This document shows, in pieces, positions 1-12,351 of a DNA stretch of 64,000 bases. The notes under the pieces are model-generated. The model was not told the DNA's origin and searched no databases. It was given only the letters and a program-made list of their open reading frames with translations. The number at the start of each line of letters is the position of its first letter. Positions within the stretch are counted from its first letter, which is position 1. This DNA comes from Citrus sinensis (Eukaryota > Streptophyta > Magnoliopsida > Sapindales > Rutaceae): NCBI RefSeq assembly GCF_022201045.2, contig NC_068557.1:30109501-30173500 (forward strand). Reading direction: 5' to 3'. The position numbers were made by a program, and so were the translations under genes.

Positions 1-604
1 TAGGAACTTTGTTTGTATTCAATTGAAGTTGCCTTGAAGGTTCCTGCCGGGCAGTTAGCAGTATTAACTTTAAAGGATTAGAAATTTTATGATAAATTGA
101 CGTCATCGTGGAGAATTAATGCATCATAGAAAATAACTAAAAAAATCCCACTACTTAAAAAAGTCTCGAGAAAATAAAGACCTTTTTTTTTAGTTGAAAC
201 TTGCAAAAAGTATAATCAAACAAACTATAGCAAGGAATCTAGGGAAAAAGTAACAAAATATTTAAATTATTAGTGGCCTAATCATGATTACCCGTAGTCT
301 TTTTAATTTTTAATTTTTTTTTAAAATGTAACTTCTTCACTGCCATGCTTGGACAGGAGACAAGATGACACTATACCGGGGCCGCCACTCACTCTCAGTC
401 TCGGTATGCACGAGAAACGAAAGAAGGCAATCTAGAAGATAAGAGCTAATGTTTGAAATGACCGGCTGTTTCTTTGGCTACTGCGGTTGAGACAGTCTTA
501 ATAATTGACCAGCCAGCCGTTTTCAGTGCGAAATTTGCAGCTTGTAATTTAGCAGCTGCTTGGGCCGCAAATTTGGAACCAAAATTTGGAATTGCCAGCC
601 CTTT
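1..604. other. intergenic, no gene recognised
   Basis: AT-rich DNA with short homopolymer runs. The only open frame here (446-694, minus) runs through the SINE at 619-931, resembles no known protein and changes character at the SINE border, so I read it as chance. The stretch at about 340-620 is less AT-rich than its surroundings, but I recognise nothing in it. Confidence 0.6.
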
Positions 605-618
605 AATCCCAATTGTAT

Positions 619-931
619 AACCACTCGGGCAGTAGCCCGAGTGGCCAGGGCTGCTGCCCTCCAATTTGGAGGGCAGTAATTCGAACCCCCACAAAAATAT
701 TGTGGGGTATTTCCTTCTTCAATTAATTTGAGTGAAGGTAGTCTTCTCCCTTACCCATGAGTGAGGAGTAGACATCCCTCGAATATTTGTGAGGGTTAAA
801 ATCTGGGCAGAGCTCCATTAGCATTGATGTCAGTTGGTCCCAGTAATAGTCTGATTTGTAAATATCAGTAATAGTCTCATGTATATGAGTTGTAATCTGA
901 GCAATAGTCTCATGTAATCAAAAAAAAAAAA
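619..931 (+). mobile_element. tRNA-derived SINE, copy A (complete)
   Basis: A 313 bp element starting AACCACTCGGGC and ending in a poly-A run. It is flanked by a perfect 14 bp target-site duplication, AATCCCAATTGTAT, at 605-618 and 932-945. The head contains a Pol III B-box-like ATTCGAACC at about 680-690 and an A-box-like GTGGCCAGGGCTG. It folds into three successive hairpins: CACTCGGGC/GCCCGAGTG, CTGCCCTCCAA/TTGGAGGGCAG and CCCCACAA/TTGTGGGG. The perfect duplication and the poly-A tail point to recent LINE-assisted retroposition. Related copies lie at 29094-29430, 40072-40370 (minus) and 50807-51115 (minus). Confidence 0.85.
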
Positions 932-945
932 AATCCCAATTGTAT

Positions 946-1081
946 GGTAGACAAACACATGGGTTCATCATTTTCTGTTGTCGGGTAGTACAAGCGATAT
1001 TTCACAGTTCTCTTCTCTATAAGGTGATGTTATGACTTATGTGTGTGCAACAAGTATTTTATTTTTTCTTATGGTGACACC

Positions 1082-1112
<31 letters not shown>

Positions 1113-2892
1113 CTCACTCGAAACCTCAAATCGGGTTTAGAGTTTAATTGGAGAAATTTAGGCTGGGTTTAGTTTAATTTAATTTACTATCATCCAAATT
1201 TATATATATAAAAGAACGGTATACCTCTAGTAATCAGACTTAAACTTCTCCTAAAAATCTTAATATAAAAAACTAAATTAAAAAAAAAAGGAGGCAGGGG
1301 TGGTTTCATCCGAGGGTTGTATTTCACGATATAAGTTTAATTTTATAAATTTGGTGAAATCTCAATCTTTCCATGTTCTTAAATTTCTAACTTTTGTACA
1401 ACCTTATTTGAATAATGTTTTAAAAATCTTTTTGTTGATTTGACTCTTTAAATAAGTAGTAAAATCTCATTTGAAGAGTTTTTTTGACAATGCTGTAACC
1501 TTTTAGTCAATTTGAAACCATCAAAAGAACAGTTTTTAAACAATTATGAATCAAGATTCTCTTAATTGAAAACGAGGAAATCTCACTTCTGATGATAAAA
1601 TAGCATATATCATGTCATATAGAGTTTTATATATTTTTCTTATACTTTTTTATATTTTTAAAATTTTTATAATAAAATTTTTATTTTATATTCTCAAGAT
1701 CAAATATCAAGTAAATTATTTTAAAAAAAAAAAATCACCGATAAGGTGGGTGTTAGAGGACCCCAACTTGTAAAATTAATCAAAGTAAAGAAAAATATGT
1801 TCAAAGGGGATATAAAACAAAACCTCTAGGTCATAGGAAAAAAAAAACAAAATAAGGTTAACAAAAGCAATAAGAGAAAAGAGAAAGCCAAAGAAACAAA
1901 ATTAAGATAAAGCCTAATGAAATATTAAGCAAATAATAAATATATATATATTTTGGACAATCTTAATTTTTGTCCTCAAATGTGCATTGGACTAGCTCAA
2001 AATGCATGTATAGTATAGTTTCATTCTTAATTTGTATTAAAAAGAAAATATAACTTATAACTAGATTGAAACTATATACTTTTTTTACACTGATTATATA
2101 TCTTTAAGTATCGTTAGGAATAACATTTTGAAGATAAATTTCTTTGAATCCATTTATGAAGTATTACAGCAGTGGTTAAAGTTAATTTATAAGTAAATAA
2201 AATATTGGACGAAGGGCCATGTGCATGAATGTTTACAAAAGGATGGCATACTTTTTATTATTATTATTATTATACACATGCACATTTTATAACACTCGAA
2301 TCTAAAACCTAAATTTTGAAAAGACTGCCCGCTAACCAGTAAATTAGACCTTGGTCTCAGATGACACAGTTTATCAATATGATTTCCCCTTAATCACCAT
2401 TATTGATCCATTTTTCCGTCTCTTTAAAATGACCATTAATTCTTGAGTGTTAAAAAAGGCTTTCAAAGAGCTAGGTTAAATGAATTGGAAAACAAAAGAA
2501 AAGCTTAAAGCCCTAATTAATCGACACTTGAACACGAATAATATTTTATCTTTTTATTGATTACCTCCGCAAAATAAATGGAAGAACAAAAAGAATTAAT
2601 GAGGAGAAGAGACTAGGTTCGGTTACATGAATAAAGATCATCAATGTTAAGATTCAGTGATTGCATTTGTACCCATCCGCAAAATTTTAAAAAAGACAAA
2701 AAAAATAACAAAACAATAGAACATAGAAAAAAATTACAAAAAAAAAAAAAGGAAATTCGCAATAGCAAAATAACTCAAGTTTCCGAAGAGTACTAGCTAG
2801 TTATAACTTATAATCAAGGGGACATGTTATTTCTCTCTTTTCTATTAAATGAGCTTTGAATACCGTACCGATCCTACGAGTCAATTAATTGA
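946..2892. other. intergenic, AT-rich, no gene recognised
   Basis: Long AT-rich stretch with poly-A runs (1081-1100, 2735-2750) and a short ATT repeat at about 2254-2270. No open frame with recognisable protein content. The last part, from about 2640, is downstream of the minus-strand RALF gene and probably includes its 3'UTR. Confidence 0.5.
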
Positions 2893-3234
2893 TTAGGCAG
2901 TGGCCCTCTGGCAGTTGGTGATGGCGGTGCAACCACGGCGGTAAGGGTTAGTGGGGCCACCTCCATTGCAATTGTAATAGGAAGCGCCACGTCGGTTGCA
3001 TGGAACTGAATTGCCCTGTAGGGCTCCGTAGCTGATGAAGCCTGCTGCATTGAGGTGGCGACGGCTATCTTCTGTGGGCATCAACACTTCAGTGTCATCT
3101 TCAATGCGTCCGATGTTGGTAAGGCGACCCCAGTTGCCGCTGTCGAAGGCATTTGTCTCTGATGCCATCATGGCCATCACAATGCCCAATGCGAGGAACA
3201 CCATACTGATCAGCAGCTGCTTTGCTGTACCCAT
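2893..3234 (-). CDS. RALF-family signalling peptide precursor (intact)
   Basis: A 113-aa intronless precursor of a Rapid Alkalinisation Factor, a secreted cysteine-rich peptide hormone sensed at the cell surface by FERONIA-type CrRLK1L kinases with LLG co-receptors. A hydrophobic signal peptide covers about residues 1-29. The propeptide has the dibasic S1P site RRHL (58-61). The mature part begins around residue 62 and carries FISYGAL (66-72, the YISY receptor-contact motif with F for Y), the ASYYNC block and NPYRRGC. The four RALF cysteines are present at 79, 89, 102 and 108. Length and order are typical of RALF1/22/23/33-type members, but I cannot assign an orthologue. The ATG at 3232-3234 opens directly into the signal peptide. 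A diverged tandem paralogue lies upstream at 6824-7129. Confidence 0.93.
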   Translation of the reverse strand: MGTAKQLLISMVFLALGIVMAMMASETNAFDSGNWGRLTNIGRIEDDTEVLMPTEDSRRHLNAAGFISYGALQGNSVPCNRRGASYYNCNGGGPTNPYRRGCTAITNCQRATA

Positions 3235-3584
3235 TTTAATTTATTACTATTTATAATCATTATTTTTTTTTGGGGGGGGGGGGTGGGGGGACTCTTAATT
3301 AAATACAAACAATGGAGTTTAAAAAGAGCGAGTGATGTTTTATGTTCACTTGATGATGATCCATTTCTAAATTTTGTGCGCTCTCCTGATTTATACATAA
3401 AAGGAGGCGAAATGTGGGATATATACTACTGACTGAAGGGTGGCTGTGATTTTTACTCAGTTGAATGAGGGGAATCCTTTGATGATTTTTGTGGTTGTGA
3501 ACTCTGCGGGCTTAACGTTAATTTAGACTTAGAGCTGCCCGTTTCTTGCTCCATCCCTCTGTATTTCTGTCTAAATATATATAT

Positions 3585-3742
3585 GGTATTATTATTGTTG
3601 TTTCAAAAATGCCAATGGCTTTAATAGCCAGTATGTATGAAGATTAATTGATTAATTTGTTCCTCATGTGGTACTATTATTGTTGTTTCAAAAATGCCAA
3701 TGGCTTTAATAGCTAGTATTGTATGAAGATTAATTGATTTAT
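3585..3742. repeat. tandem duplication, about 77 bp unit, two copies
   Basis: The segment with ATTATTGTTGTTTCAAAAAT, CCAATGGCTTTAATAGC and GTATGAAGATTAATTGATT occurs twice in succession (about 3587-3659 and 3666-3742) with only a few differences. It lies in the upstream region of the RALF gene at 2893-3234. Confidence 0.85.
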
Positions 3743-4974
3743 TTTGTCTTTAATTCTGGGTTTTGTTAATTTTTTTTATATGTTTATCCGGTGATCCATA
3801 TTATTGAAACTATGGAACATTTGCCTCACCAAGTACAGATCTATCATGTCATGTATACATAGATCTTGTCCATCATAGATATTGCAATTTGCAAGGATAC
3901 TAAAAAGTATAATCAACGGAGAAATTCCCGGCAATAAATCAAGATAATTTATAATTGACTAGGATAAGAATAATACACTCAGACAATTAGATGAATGATT
4001 AAGTTGAATTAGTAAGGAACTAATATTAGTATTAATTCATAACAAGTCTTTTAAGAAATACTAACATTAGATCAGTATTATCTATTAAGTTTTTGGGTCA
4101 AGTTGATCAACTAACACAATACATGGCATACATATACGCAATGTATCTAAAACTCTTGAAAAAGTTACAACAATGCATAGATTTTAAGAGTGGTGATGTA
4201 TTTTTCTTTATTCACATCCAGCAAATTGAAACATTTATGATCGTGAATTGTTTTTAAGTTTTGATATATGTGGTTGACTAAACGTGTCGAATTAAGATCG
4301 TTATTGTCAACCACGTCTTACTTCCCCAATATTTTGAGGGCGTATTCCCATTTTGAGGAGCATTAGATCCATATTCATCAATCCCCAAATAAAAAGTAGA
4401 ATCGCCTTAATACATATCAATTTGAGTTATGTGAGACAGAGTTAATACAAAAAAGGTCTATATAGATATATGACTAGAAATGTTAACGTTTAAGAACAAT
4501 AAAAAAAATGGTGTATCATTATTAACTGCTCTGCACTTTCTTCTCCACAATATACTGGCACCTCTTATATGTTGTCTTTATCCGTATTGAATGTAACGTT
4601 GCTATACATAAGGTCCATAAAATGTCTTCCTTCCTCCTCTCTCACTCTTGTTTGTTGCTTTTCAAAAGTTGACAATAAAAAGGTTAAAAATGCATGATTA
4701 GTACAAATGGGTTCGTGTCGGTTTTTGTCACCATTCTGTTGAGGTTTATTATTTATATCAGTATCACTGCTTTTAAAAAGTAGTACTTGAACAAATTTTT
4801 ATAGGACACATTAGCATTAATGGACTCGACTAGCTTACAGAATCTGTAAGGTACAGACTGCAGCATCAGCCGTTGGATGTGGTTGGATGTGGAGTGAGAA
4901 ACTAAACAATAGAAAATCGGATGGTGGGATGACGGGTGATGTTTGTTACAGAATCTGTACCATAGACAGGTCCT

Positions 4975-5200
4975 AGCATTAATTAGTATCTTCTTCATAT
5001 TTTGTCTCTCCTTGGATTTGTGACTTTTAAGAATCTAGTAACACATGACAACAATTGAATGGTTAAAATTCGTGTCTCTCCATTAGCATTAATTAGCATC
5101 TTCTTCTTGTATTTTCTTTCCTCGTACTTTTTGACTTTTAAGAGCCTAATAATACATGACCATAAGCAAGTTGAATGGCCAAGATTTATTTCTCTTCATT
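4975..5200. repeat. diverged tandem duplication, about 110 bp unit
   Basis: Both halves start TAGCATTAATTAG and continue with ATCTTCTTC, a TTTTGACTTTTAAGA-like block, an ACATGAC block and a TTGAATGG block. The order is the same, but substitutions are many, so this is an older event than the duplication at 3585-3742. Confidence 0.65.
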
Positions 5201-6823
5201 TTCAAAATTAATCCATTAAATTGATTAGGTATTAAAGTAAAATAGTAATCTGTCAAGACAAATTAAACTCTTATCATTCCCAATTCTTCAATTAACCTAG
5301 AGCTAAGGTGTGAATCAGCATTGAAGCCTCAGATTGGTGTTGATTTAATTGCAACTTGAACAGATCTTGACAAAGGTTCTTGGACAGTGATTTATTTCTA
5401 ATTAGAGAACAAAGCAATCAAGTCACTGCAATAGTTTCCAAACCTTCATTTCCTTCTCCCCTGCAGACTTACCAAGACTTTGGCAAAATTCAAATCTAAG
5501 ACTCTTATATGTGAAACCTTTACCCATTCTTGCTTTTGTCAAATTAATTAGTGAGGTAGCCTTATGCTTGTGTACCCAACCAAACACCAGTTCGATTGCG
5601 TGAATCATTTAGCGACAGCAACTAATTAAGTATAATTGTTAAAATAATATCTTAATCTCCACATTTCCAATTTTCATGTGCATTAGACTTTCATACAATA
5701 ATAATACAACAAAAAATGATTATCTGGTTGGCCCATAGTGAATGCAAAGTTCACCAATTAATCAAAATTGTCTTTCGATTAAAAAAAAAAGTTAGAAAAA
5801 AAAGACACTTGTAAGCTGTAATCGAGTCAATAATATCATAAGTCTAATCCTCGGTGGTTTTTTATTCCCCCTTAAATTCTACCAAGTAAACGAACTTTGA
5901 ATGTGGCTTTAAAATGATCCAAATCACAAAACCTAACAACTACCACGTAGACCCATTTTCGTGCTTTTCTTAATTGATTGATATAATTGTTCATTAAATT
6001 ACTCATTAATTCCCCCAGCAGTGTTGTTACTAGTTAAAGACAAATATTGAAAAGATGGCTCCAAAAATCATAAGATTTGATATATCTTGTTACCATATAG
6101 TCTCATTTACACGGATAATAATATTAGGGATCGAGTTTTATTATGAATTCTAATATCATATGTCACTCATCTATTGGATAATGAAATTTAGGAATTATAA
6201 AATTACTTAACCACCATCTAATAGATGAATGCTACATCAATTAAAATTAAAATTGAAACTTAAATATTAGGATAACTAATATTGGTTTTGGATGAAACAC
6301 ATATGAAAATGAAATTTCATATTCGTTGAGGGACCCAAACTTCTCTTTTTCCACGGAGAGGAGACAAGGCATAACGTGTATAATTAATTAAGGTTAATTA
6401 TTACTTATTAAGCACGCCAATTTGTTTGTCTTGAGGACTCGATAAATAATTTGATGATTTAATTGATAGATTATGATGGCCTGGAATTTAAACATACAGG
6501 AAAATTAAAAAGTCATGAAAAAATATAGGCTATCTAGCTTTAATAAATTATTGATAAAACTTTACATTCCAATTGTAATTGCAGCAGACAAGAAGCAATC
6601 AACATAAATTAAAATTAACTGATCAGTCTTGTTGTTGAGTGTTTAATCGTAAGATCGGAAAAAAAAATAAAAATAAAAAGAAAGACAAAAATTATGGGGT
6701 GTACGTAGTTGCATGCTGGCTCCTTAATTAAATATAATTAATTAATTAACATCATATCCTCTTGGTTGAAGTTTATTATTTATTAATTAAATTAACTAAT
6801 CAAGAGGGAAAAGAAAAAGGAAA

Positions 6824-7129
6824 TTAATCAAGTGAGTCGCTTCGACGAGGAGCAGTAGCAGTCGGTCTACTGAGACCGCGACCATTGCAATTGTAGTAGG
6901 AGCTACCAGGAGCATCGCAGGGAACAGAGTTGCCTTCTAGGGCTCCATAGCTGCTGTACCACGTTCCCAGAAGCTGACGGCGGCTGTCCTCCGTTGGCAT
7001 CAACATCTCATTCGGATCTTCAACACGGTTTATGTTGTTGATCCGTCCCCAGCTTGAGCTGCCGTGTGCACTAGAATCCACCACTGCCGCCGCCACCATG
7101 AACAGCATCATAACCACCTTTAAATCCAT
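6824..7129 (-). CDS. RALF-like precursor with lost C-terminal half (degenerate paralogue)
   Basis: A 101-aa open frame homologous to the RALF at 2893-3234. It keeps a signal peptide (about 1-21), the SSWGRINNINRVED-type propeptide, the dibasic processing site RRQL (50-53), YSSYGALEGNSVPC and SSYYNC. After the second cysteine (71 and 81 are the only two) homology stops. Where the intact copy has the NPYRRGC and ITNCQR blocks, this one reads RGLSRPTATAPRR and ends, so the second disulphide is missing. Neither other frame restores the missing block, so a single-base frameshift is not the explanation. The receptor-contact motif is also changed (YSSY for YISY). It is either a pseudogene in the making or a two-cysteine variant; expression data would decide. 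Confidence 0.75.
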   Translation of the reverse strand: MDLKVVMMLFMVAAAVVDSSAHGSSSWGRINNINRVEDPNEMLMPTEDSRRQLLGTWYSSYGALEGNSVPCDAPGSSYYNCNGRGLSRPTATAPRRSDSLD

Positions 7130-10120
7130 TCTTTCTTCCTTTTCGATCTTTACTATTATAAATATGATGTTGTTTCATTTAACACACGTAGAAACATGAA
7201 ATACGATCCATCACTCTTAATGATTCAGCTCGCCCTTCCTCTACTTTCCGGATGATTTTTGTGGTTCTTAAATTTTTAGGTTTAACGTGAATTAAGGGCA
7301 GTCGCAGTCCGTTTCTTTCTCCTTGTTTTTCTCTTTCATTTTTTTTTTAATCCATTTTGTTGGTTCTGTTTTTCCCAATATTAGTGTTCTAGATTATAGT
7401 GGTGCGTAGATGACTGGATCCCGCCCTGGTGAAAGACAAATTGGTGCCCAAACAAGCCCATATATTTTTTTATTTGACAGTGCATATTGACGTTTTTCTT
7501 TTCTTCTGTAAAATATTCAAATTTTGTATATATATTTATCCATCTAAATAAATTAATGGAGTAGACCCTGACTTTTTCATTTTAGAAATCATTTGGCGAC
7601 AGCAAACTACAGTAAATTTATAAAATAATATCTTCCCCACAATTTTTCCAAGTTCGTGAAGTAAAGTTTTCTCGTACACTATATATATAATGTGAAGTGG
7701 TTGACTGATCGGCCCTTGGTGAATGCAACAGCAAGTTCTCCCTTGTACCCCACCATTAGATATTTTCATTTCTTCTCTTTTTTTAATTATGTTTTCTTAA
7801 GTTATACTATAGTACATTCATAGAATTATAGCATCAATTGAAACATAAATTAATTATCTCAACTCAAAAAACAAAACAATAGTGACATTTACAAGAATAA
7901 AATGAGTCTCATTTAATGAAATTTTTTGAAACATAGTACATTAAAAATAATACAATCAACTAACGATCGTATGAAATATACAGTTGAATTTAATATAACC
8001 ATCATTTAGATGATAATTTTTAAAATAAATACACACATGATAAGACATCGTTGTATGACAAGCATGGTATGTTTTAATATCAAAAATTTCTCATTCATGA
8101 CAACTTTAATTTCCAGCTCTTCAATTAATTAATGAAAAATAATAATAATCTTGCTCTTCAAACATAGAAAAGTGTTCGGCACGAGGCCGAGGAATGACCT
8201 AATTGGCCGCAGTCTCCTCATTCACGAAAATTTTAAAATACATCAGAGGTAGTATACCAATTATACAACAAGCAAATGATTTTATAACCGTATGTATTTA
8301 TTTTGAAAAAATCATCATATAAATAATGATTATATTAAGTTTAAATACATATGTTATACATGCATTGAGGAGTTGTATTATCTTCGATGTAGTCTAGGAT
8401 TTCTCCTCATTTTTTTGAGATTTTTCTTCAATAAAATCACTGTAAATTGTAGGAATTTTATTTTAAAATTTTTCGCCTAAAATCTCTTGTAAAATTATTA
8501 GAAATGGAAGAACTAGGAGGCTGAAATCCTCCTCATCAAAGAGGGGGGAAAAAAAGAAGAAGGAAGAAGATGAAATCCTCGCTGGCTGAATCCCACTGAA
8601 GTCAAGCATGCATGATATGGAGCAATAAATGAGCTTTGAATACAGATTGAAATATTTCAAATCAGTAACCTAACAACAACTACGTAGACCCATTTTCATG
8701 CTCGCTTTATTTGACTTGCTATGCATTAACTTGATAATTATATTGCTCATTCTGCATTTGGGGTTGTTCCTGAGGACAAATAATAGAATAATTTATGACA
8801 AGATGGGTGCAATTTGAGCTTTTAAAATATCCCATCACCATTATCATTTGCATGAAATGGTCTTCGTGAGGGACCCAAGAGTCGTGCATCACACGACATG
8901 CACTGTGGGAGAGCTTTTCTTTTTCCACGGAGACTATGACTTCAGTTGAGATTAATGCTCATATATGAGCAGTCTCGAATCTCTTTTCGTGGGCTCGGTG
9001 ATCAACAAGATTGACAAGCCGTTCAAGCTGCTGATTGTAATTGGTTTTACTAGATGATTTTAATAGATCAGTTTCTTCTTTATTCAATACGAGATCTTAA
9101 TAGTAATCCTTCCTTCAAATTAATGTTATATGCATTATTTATTATATACAACAAAATAAGGATATCAAAAGTGAGAAAGTTCATGAAGAGAGACACATTG
9201 CTTTTGTGATATATTTGATATCATAAGCTTTTTGTTCATATCCGTTCAATTAAAAGCACCAATTATAGTTGATTTTGTACGCATGTGAGAGGAACAAGAC
9301 CCCCCAACCAACCCACAAAAACGAGCCACTTCGATCAGTACACATGTGCGGCTAGGCCCCCCTTATTTTATCCTTGTGGAAATGCACCAAATACCGTATG
9401 CCCCATCATATTAAATTGCTCCAACATCAAGATCAAACCACGACAATCACTCAATTTCAAATAATAGCATAATAATTTTCAATTTCAACTTATATTTTAA
9501 AATAAAAAGAGATAAATTTAACTAATAATAACATCATTTAATGGCGTCAACGTTTTGTTTTAACAGGCAAAAGGAGATGAAAGCTATATTATTCCCTTAA
9601 TATTTAACTTTAAATGGGGTGTCTTTACAAACTTTAGAATATATCAACCTGATTAAAAGATGGGCTTAGCTTAGACCACAAGTGATCCGCTCCAGGCCTC
9701 CAACTTTCAGAAAAACATATAGGATTTTGAGTGTGTGACGGCAGATTACTTTAATTTTATTCCTCTCTTGTTTATTTATTGAAAAAAAAAACATTTGATG
9801 AATAATATCGTCCATTTTATGATGTGCAAGTGATATATTTTTTTATAATTTTATGTAAGGAGTAGTAAAATTCTGTATTAATCACATAATAACATGTGAT
9901 GGTAACAATTCCATAATTTCTCGTCGGTCAATCAAATATTATCGTGCAGTAGCGTTGCTCGTGATTCATGAACAATGCGACACCCGCTACATCACTATTT
10001 CTTCAATTATTAAAATGTTTTAAGTTATATTTTAATAAAAAAAGAAATTAAAAAAAATTATTTATTGGGTTAGATAATAGATAGTCTTTGCAATTGAGTT
10101 TCATCATCAGCCACCTTTTA
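7130..10120. other. intergenic, second copy of RALF 5' blocks
   Basis: AT-rich. Blocks at about 7250-7330, 7587-7745, 8630-8755 and 8868-8940 match blocks upstream of the intact RALF gene in the same order, so the duplication included several kilobases of upstream DNA. Short open frames here have no coding features. The last few hundred bases lead into the promoter of the gene starting near 10.1 kb. Confidence 0.55.
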
Positions 10121-10129
10121 CTTTGTCTG

Positions 10130-11418
10130 TTTCACAACTGAGCAAAGTACAGGTGGCCCGTGGTTTTTAATTCTTCTTGCTGCTTCAATTTTCTCCTCTC
10201 TGTGTCTGTCTTATGTGTGTTTGGCTAGTTTGTTCTTTGTTTCTGCTCCGAACATTTGCTGTAAGTTACTAACTTTGATGAGGCTTTTTGTTCTTCCTGT
10301 TATTCAATGTTTGTATCTGTGCATGTGCTTCAGGTGTTCTGTTTCTTTCACGAATTCTCTTTCTATGATCCGCGAAGACTACAAATTCTTAGCTTTTTGC
10401 TGCCTTTGTTGCTTAATTTGATATGGGTTCTTTTCAATGTTGCTTTTGGTGGGGTTATTAATTTGTTTTCTTCAACTTTCATGGCTGACCTTTCGCCTTT
10501 GTGTGTCTGCAAAATTCTCAACTTTCAGTTTATGTGGGTTTCAAATTTACTTGTTCTTGCTCAGGAAGGATATTATTGTTTGTCTTATGGCTTTGTCTTT
10601 GTTGGATTTATTTGTGGGTAGTAGAAATATGTTGTCTGTTCAGTTAATTATGATCACACGAAGTTAAAAACTTGTTGGTATGAGAATGAGCAGTTATTCC
10701 TTTAGAGCTTATATTGTTTGTTCCGAGTTTCTCTCATTAACATCCTTCAATGATCTTCTTCTTGGTGAATTGTGTACTTCAGAAGGGTTAAGTTTCTTTC
10801 TTGTTTTATTATTATTATTATTATTATTTTTAATATATCTTCTTAGTTGTTAATTGGAAAATTATCCAGAATTTTAATTGATCCTTAAATTTTGGGAAAT
10901 GTTACATTTTTGGAGTTGTTCGGTTATGTTTGTGCATATTAACAATGATCGCCTCTAGAATTAGGACCTTTTCTAAAGCTTTTGCTTAAGATGCCCAATT
11001 CACCCAAAATATTGGGAATACAACTGGGTCTATTTTCGTGTTTTGTGCTAAGATGACAAGTTTAATTGTTACTATTGCAATTGTTCTGAGGTACTCACAT
11101 CTTCCTAAAGAATGGATTGCAATGTTTGATGCCATTGATCAAATTCATCTCCATGTGAAGAATTTTGGCATACTTTTAATCAGTTGGCTCTTTCAGATGA
11201 CCTTTTGTTTTCTTTGAACTGGAACTTTAAATGTACAACAAAAAAAAAGGACAAAGACAGGCTTATTGTGCTTATCAGATTTTTTAGTCCTAAATTTGTT
11301 TCCAGCCTTCATTCTCTAATGGTTTGCATCATTAATTGACAGGCTGATGTGCTGTGAATGTTCTCATTCCGCTCTGAAAAGAAGAAATAGCTCTTGAAGA
11401 AGTTCTCCAGTTGTAATC
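10130..11418 (+). promoter_or_regulatory. 5'UTR of the SMG7-like gene with a probable intron
   Basis: A consensus donor (CT|GTAAGT) at 10261-10262 and an acceptor (TTGACAG|GC) ending at 11342 suggest a 5'UTR intron of about 1.08 kb. It is followed by a short untranslated exon, 11343-11418, before the ATG. The intervening DNA is T-rich like a plant intron. Open frames in it lack coding character. The transcription start is not resolved. Confidence 0.5.
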
Positions 11419-12307
11419 ATGAGCAGCAATTCACATCTTCCCCTTATTTATAAGAAAGGAAAACCCAATCTTCTAGTTGAGGTAAAAAAAGATTTGGACT
11501 GTAGTTGCATCTGATCGTTTATTTATTTATTTTTTTAATATCTTCTTGCTTGAGTTTATTCTTAACAAATTTTATTGGTTTTCAGGTTGCTAATACAGAT
11601 AAACAGTTAGTTACGTTGATCCATTCCAAAGGATTACTGTGCCCTGAAGTTCAAGAATTGTACCACAGAGTCTGCTCAAGCTATGAGAAAATTCTTCTAA
11701 ATGATTATGATCAGGCAGAGCTTCAAGATGTTGAATATTCTTTGTGGAAGCTTCACTATAGGCACATCGATGAATTTCGGAAAAGAATAAAGAAAAGCTC
11801 TGTTTCAGATAATACAATGCCGCAAAGTGGTGCTAACGTGCAGAGAAGCAGTGACAATCATATAGAAGGATTCAAATCTTTTTTGTCGGAAGCAATGGCA
11901 TTTTATCATAATCTGGTAGTTAAAATTAAAAGATATTATGGGCTTCCAGAAGAATCTTCCTTCGCTAAGGAAGGTTATATGTCAACTACTCTTGAACCAA
12001 ACAAAAAGCAGAAATACCAGTTTTTATGCCATCGCTTTTTAGTTTGCCTTGGGGATCTTGCTAGATACAAAGAACAGTATGAAAACTTTGGTGCTCAGGA
12101 ACATAACTGGTCAGTTGCAGTTTCCCACTACTTGGAAGCTACAATGATTTGGCCAGATAGTGGAAACCCTCAGAACCAGGTAATTTCATTTTCTTTTCTG
12201 AACTTGGGATCTATACTCCCTTTGTTGAACTTTGTTTCTTTACAAAATGTATGTATGTATGTGTGTGTGTATGTATGTATGTTGTATGTATGTATGTGTG
12301 TGTGTGC

Positions 12308-12351
<44 letters not shown>

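Larger units (their letters stand above)
3235..6823. other. intergenic between the two RALF genes, with internal duplications
   Basis: Holds the promoter of the RALF gene at 2893-3234. A block at about 3478-3560 (containing GATGATTTTTGTGGTT) recurs upstream of the second RALF gene at about 7250-7330. Also present are a G-rich run at about 3270-3290, a tandem duplication at 3585-3742 and a diverged tandem duplication at about 4975-5200. Blocks at about 5600-5770, 5890-6010 and 6325-6370 recur in the same order 5' of the second RALF gene. No open frame here looks coding. Confidence 0.6.

Noticed and set aside
446-694. 82-codon open frame on the minus strand
   Set aside because: It crosses the SINE border and its target-site duplication, so the frame did not exist before the insertion; no family resemblance.
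10215-10667. Hydrophobic plus-strand frames near 10.2-10.7 kb
   Set aside because: T-rich sequence in the probable 5'UTR intron; T-rich DNA translates to Phe/Leu/Val-rich peptides by chance.
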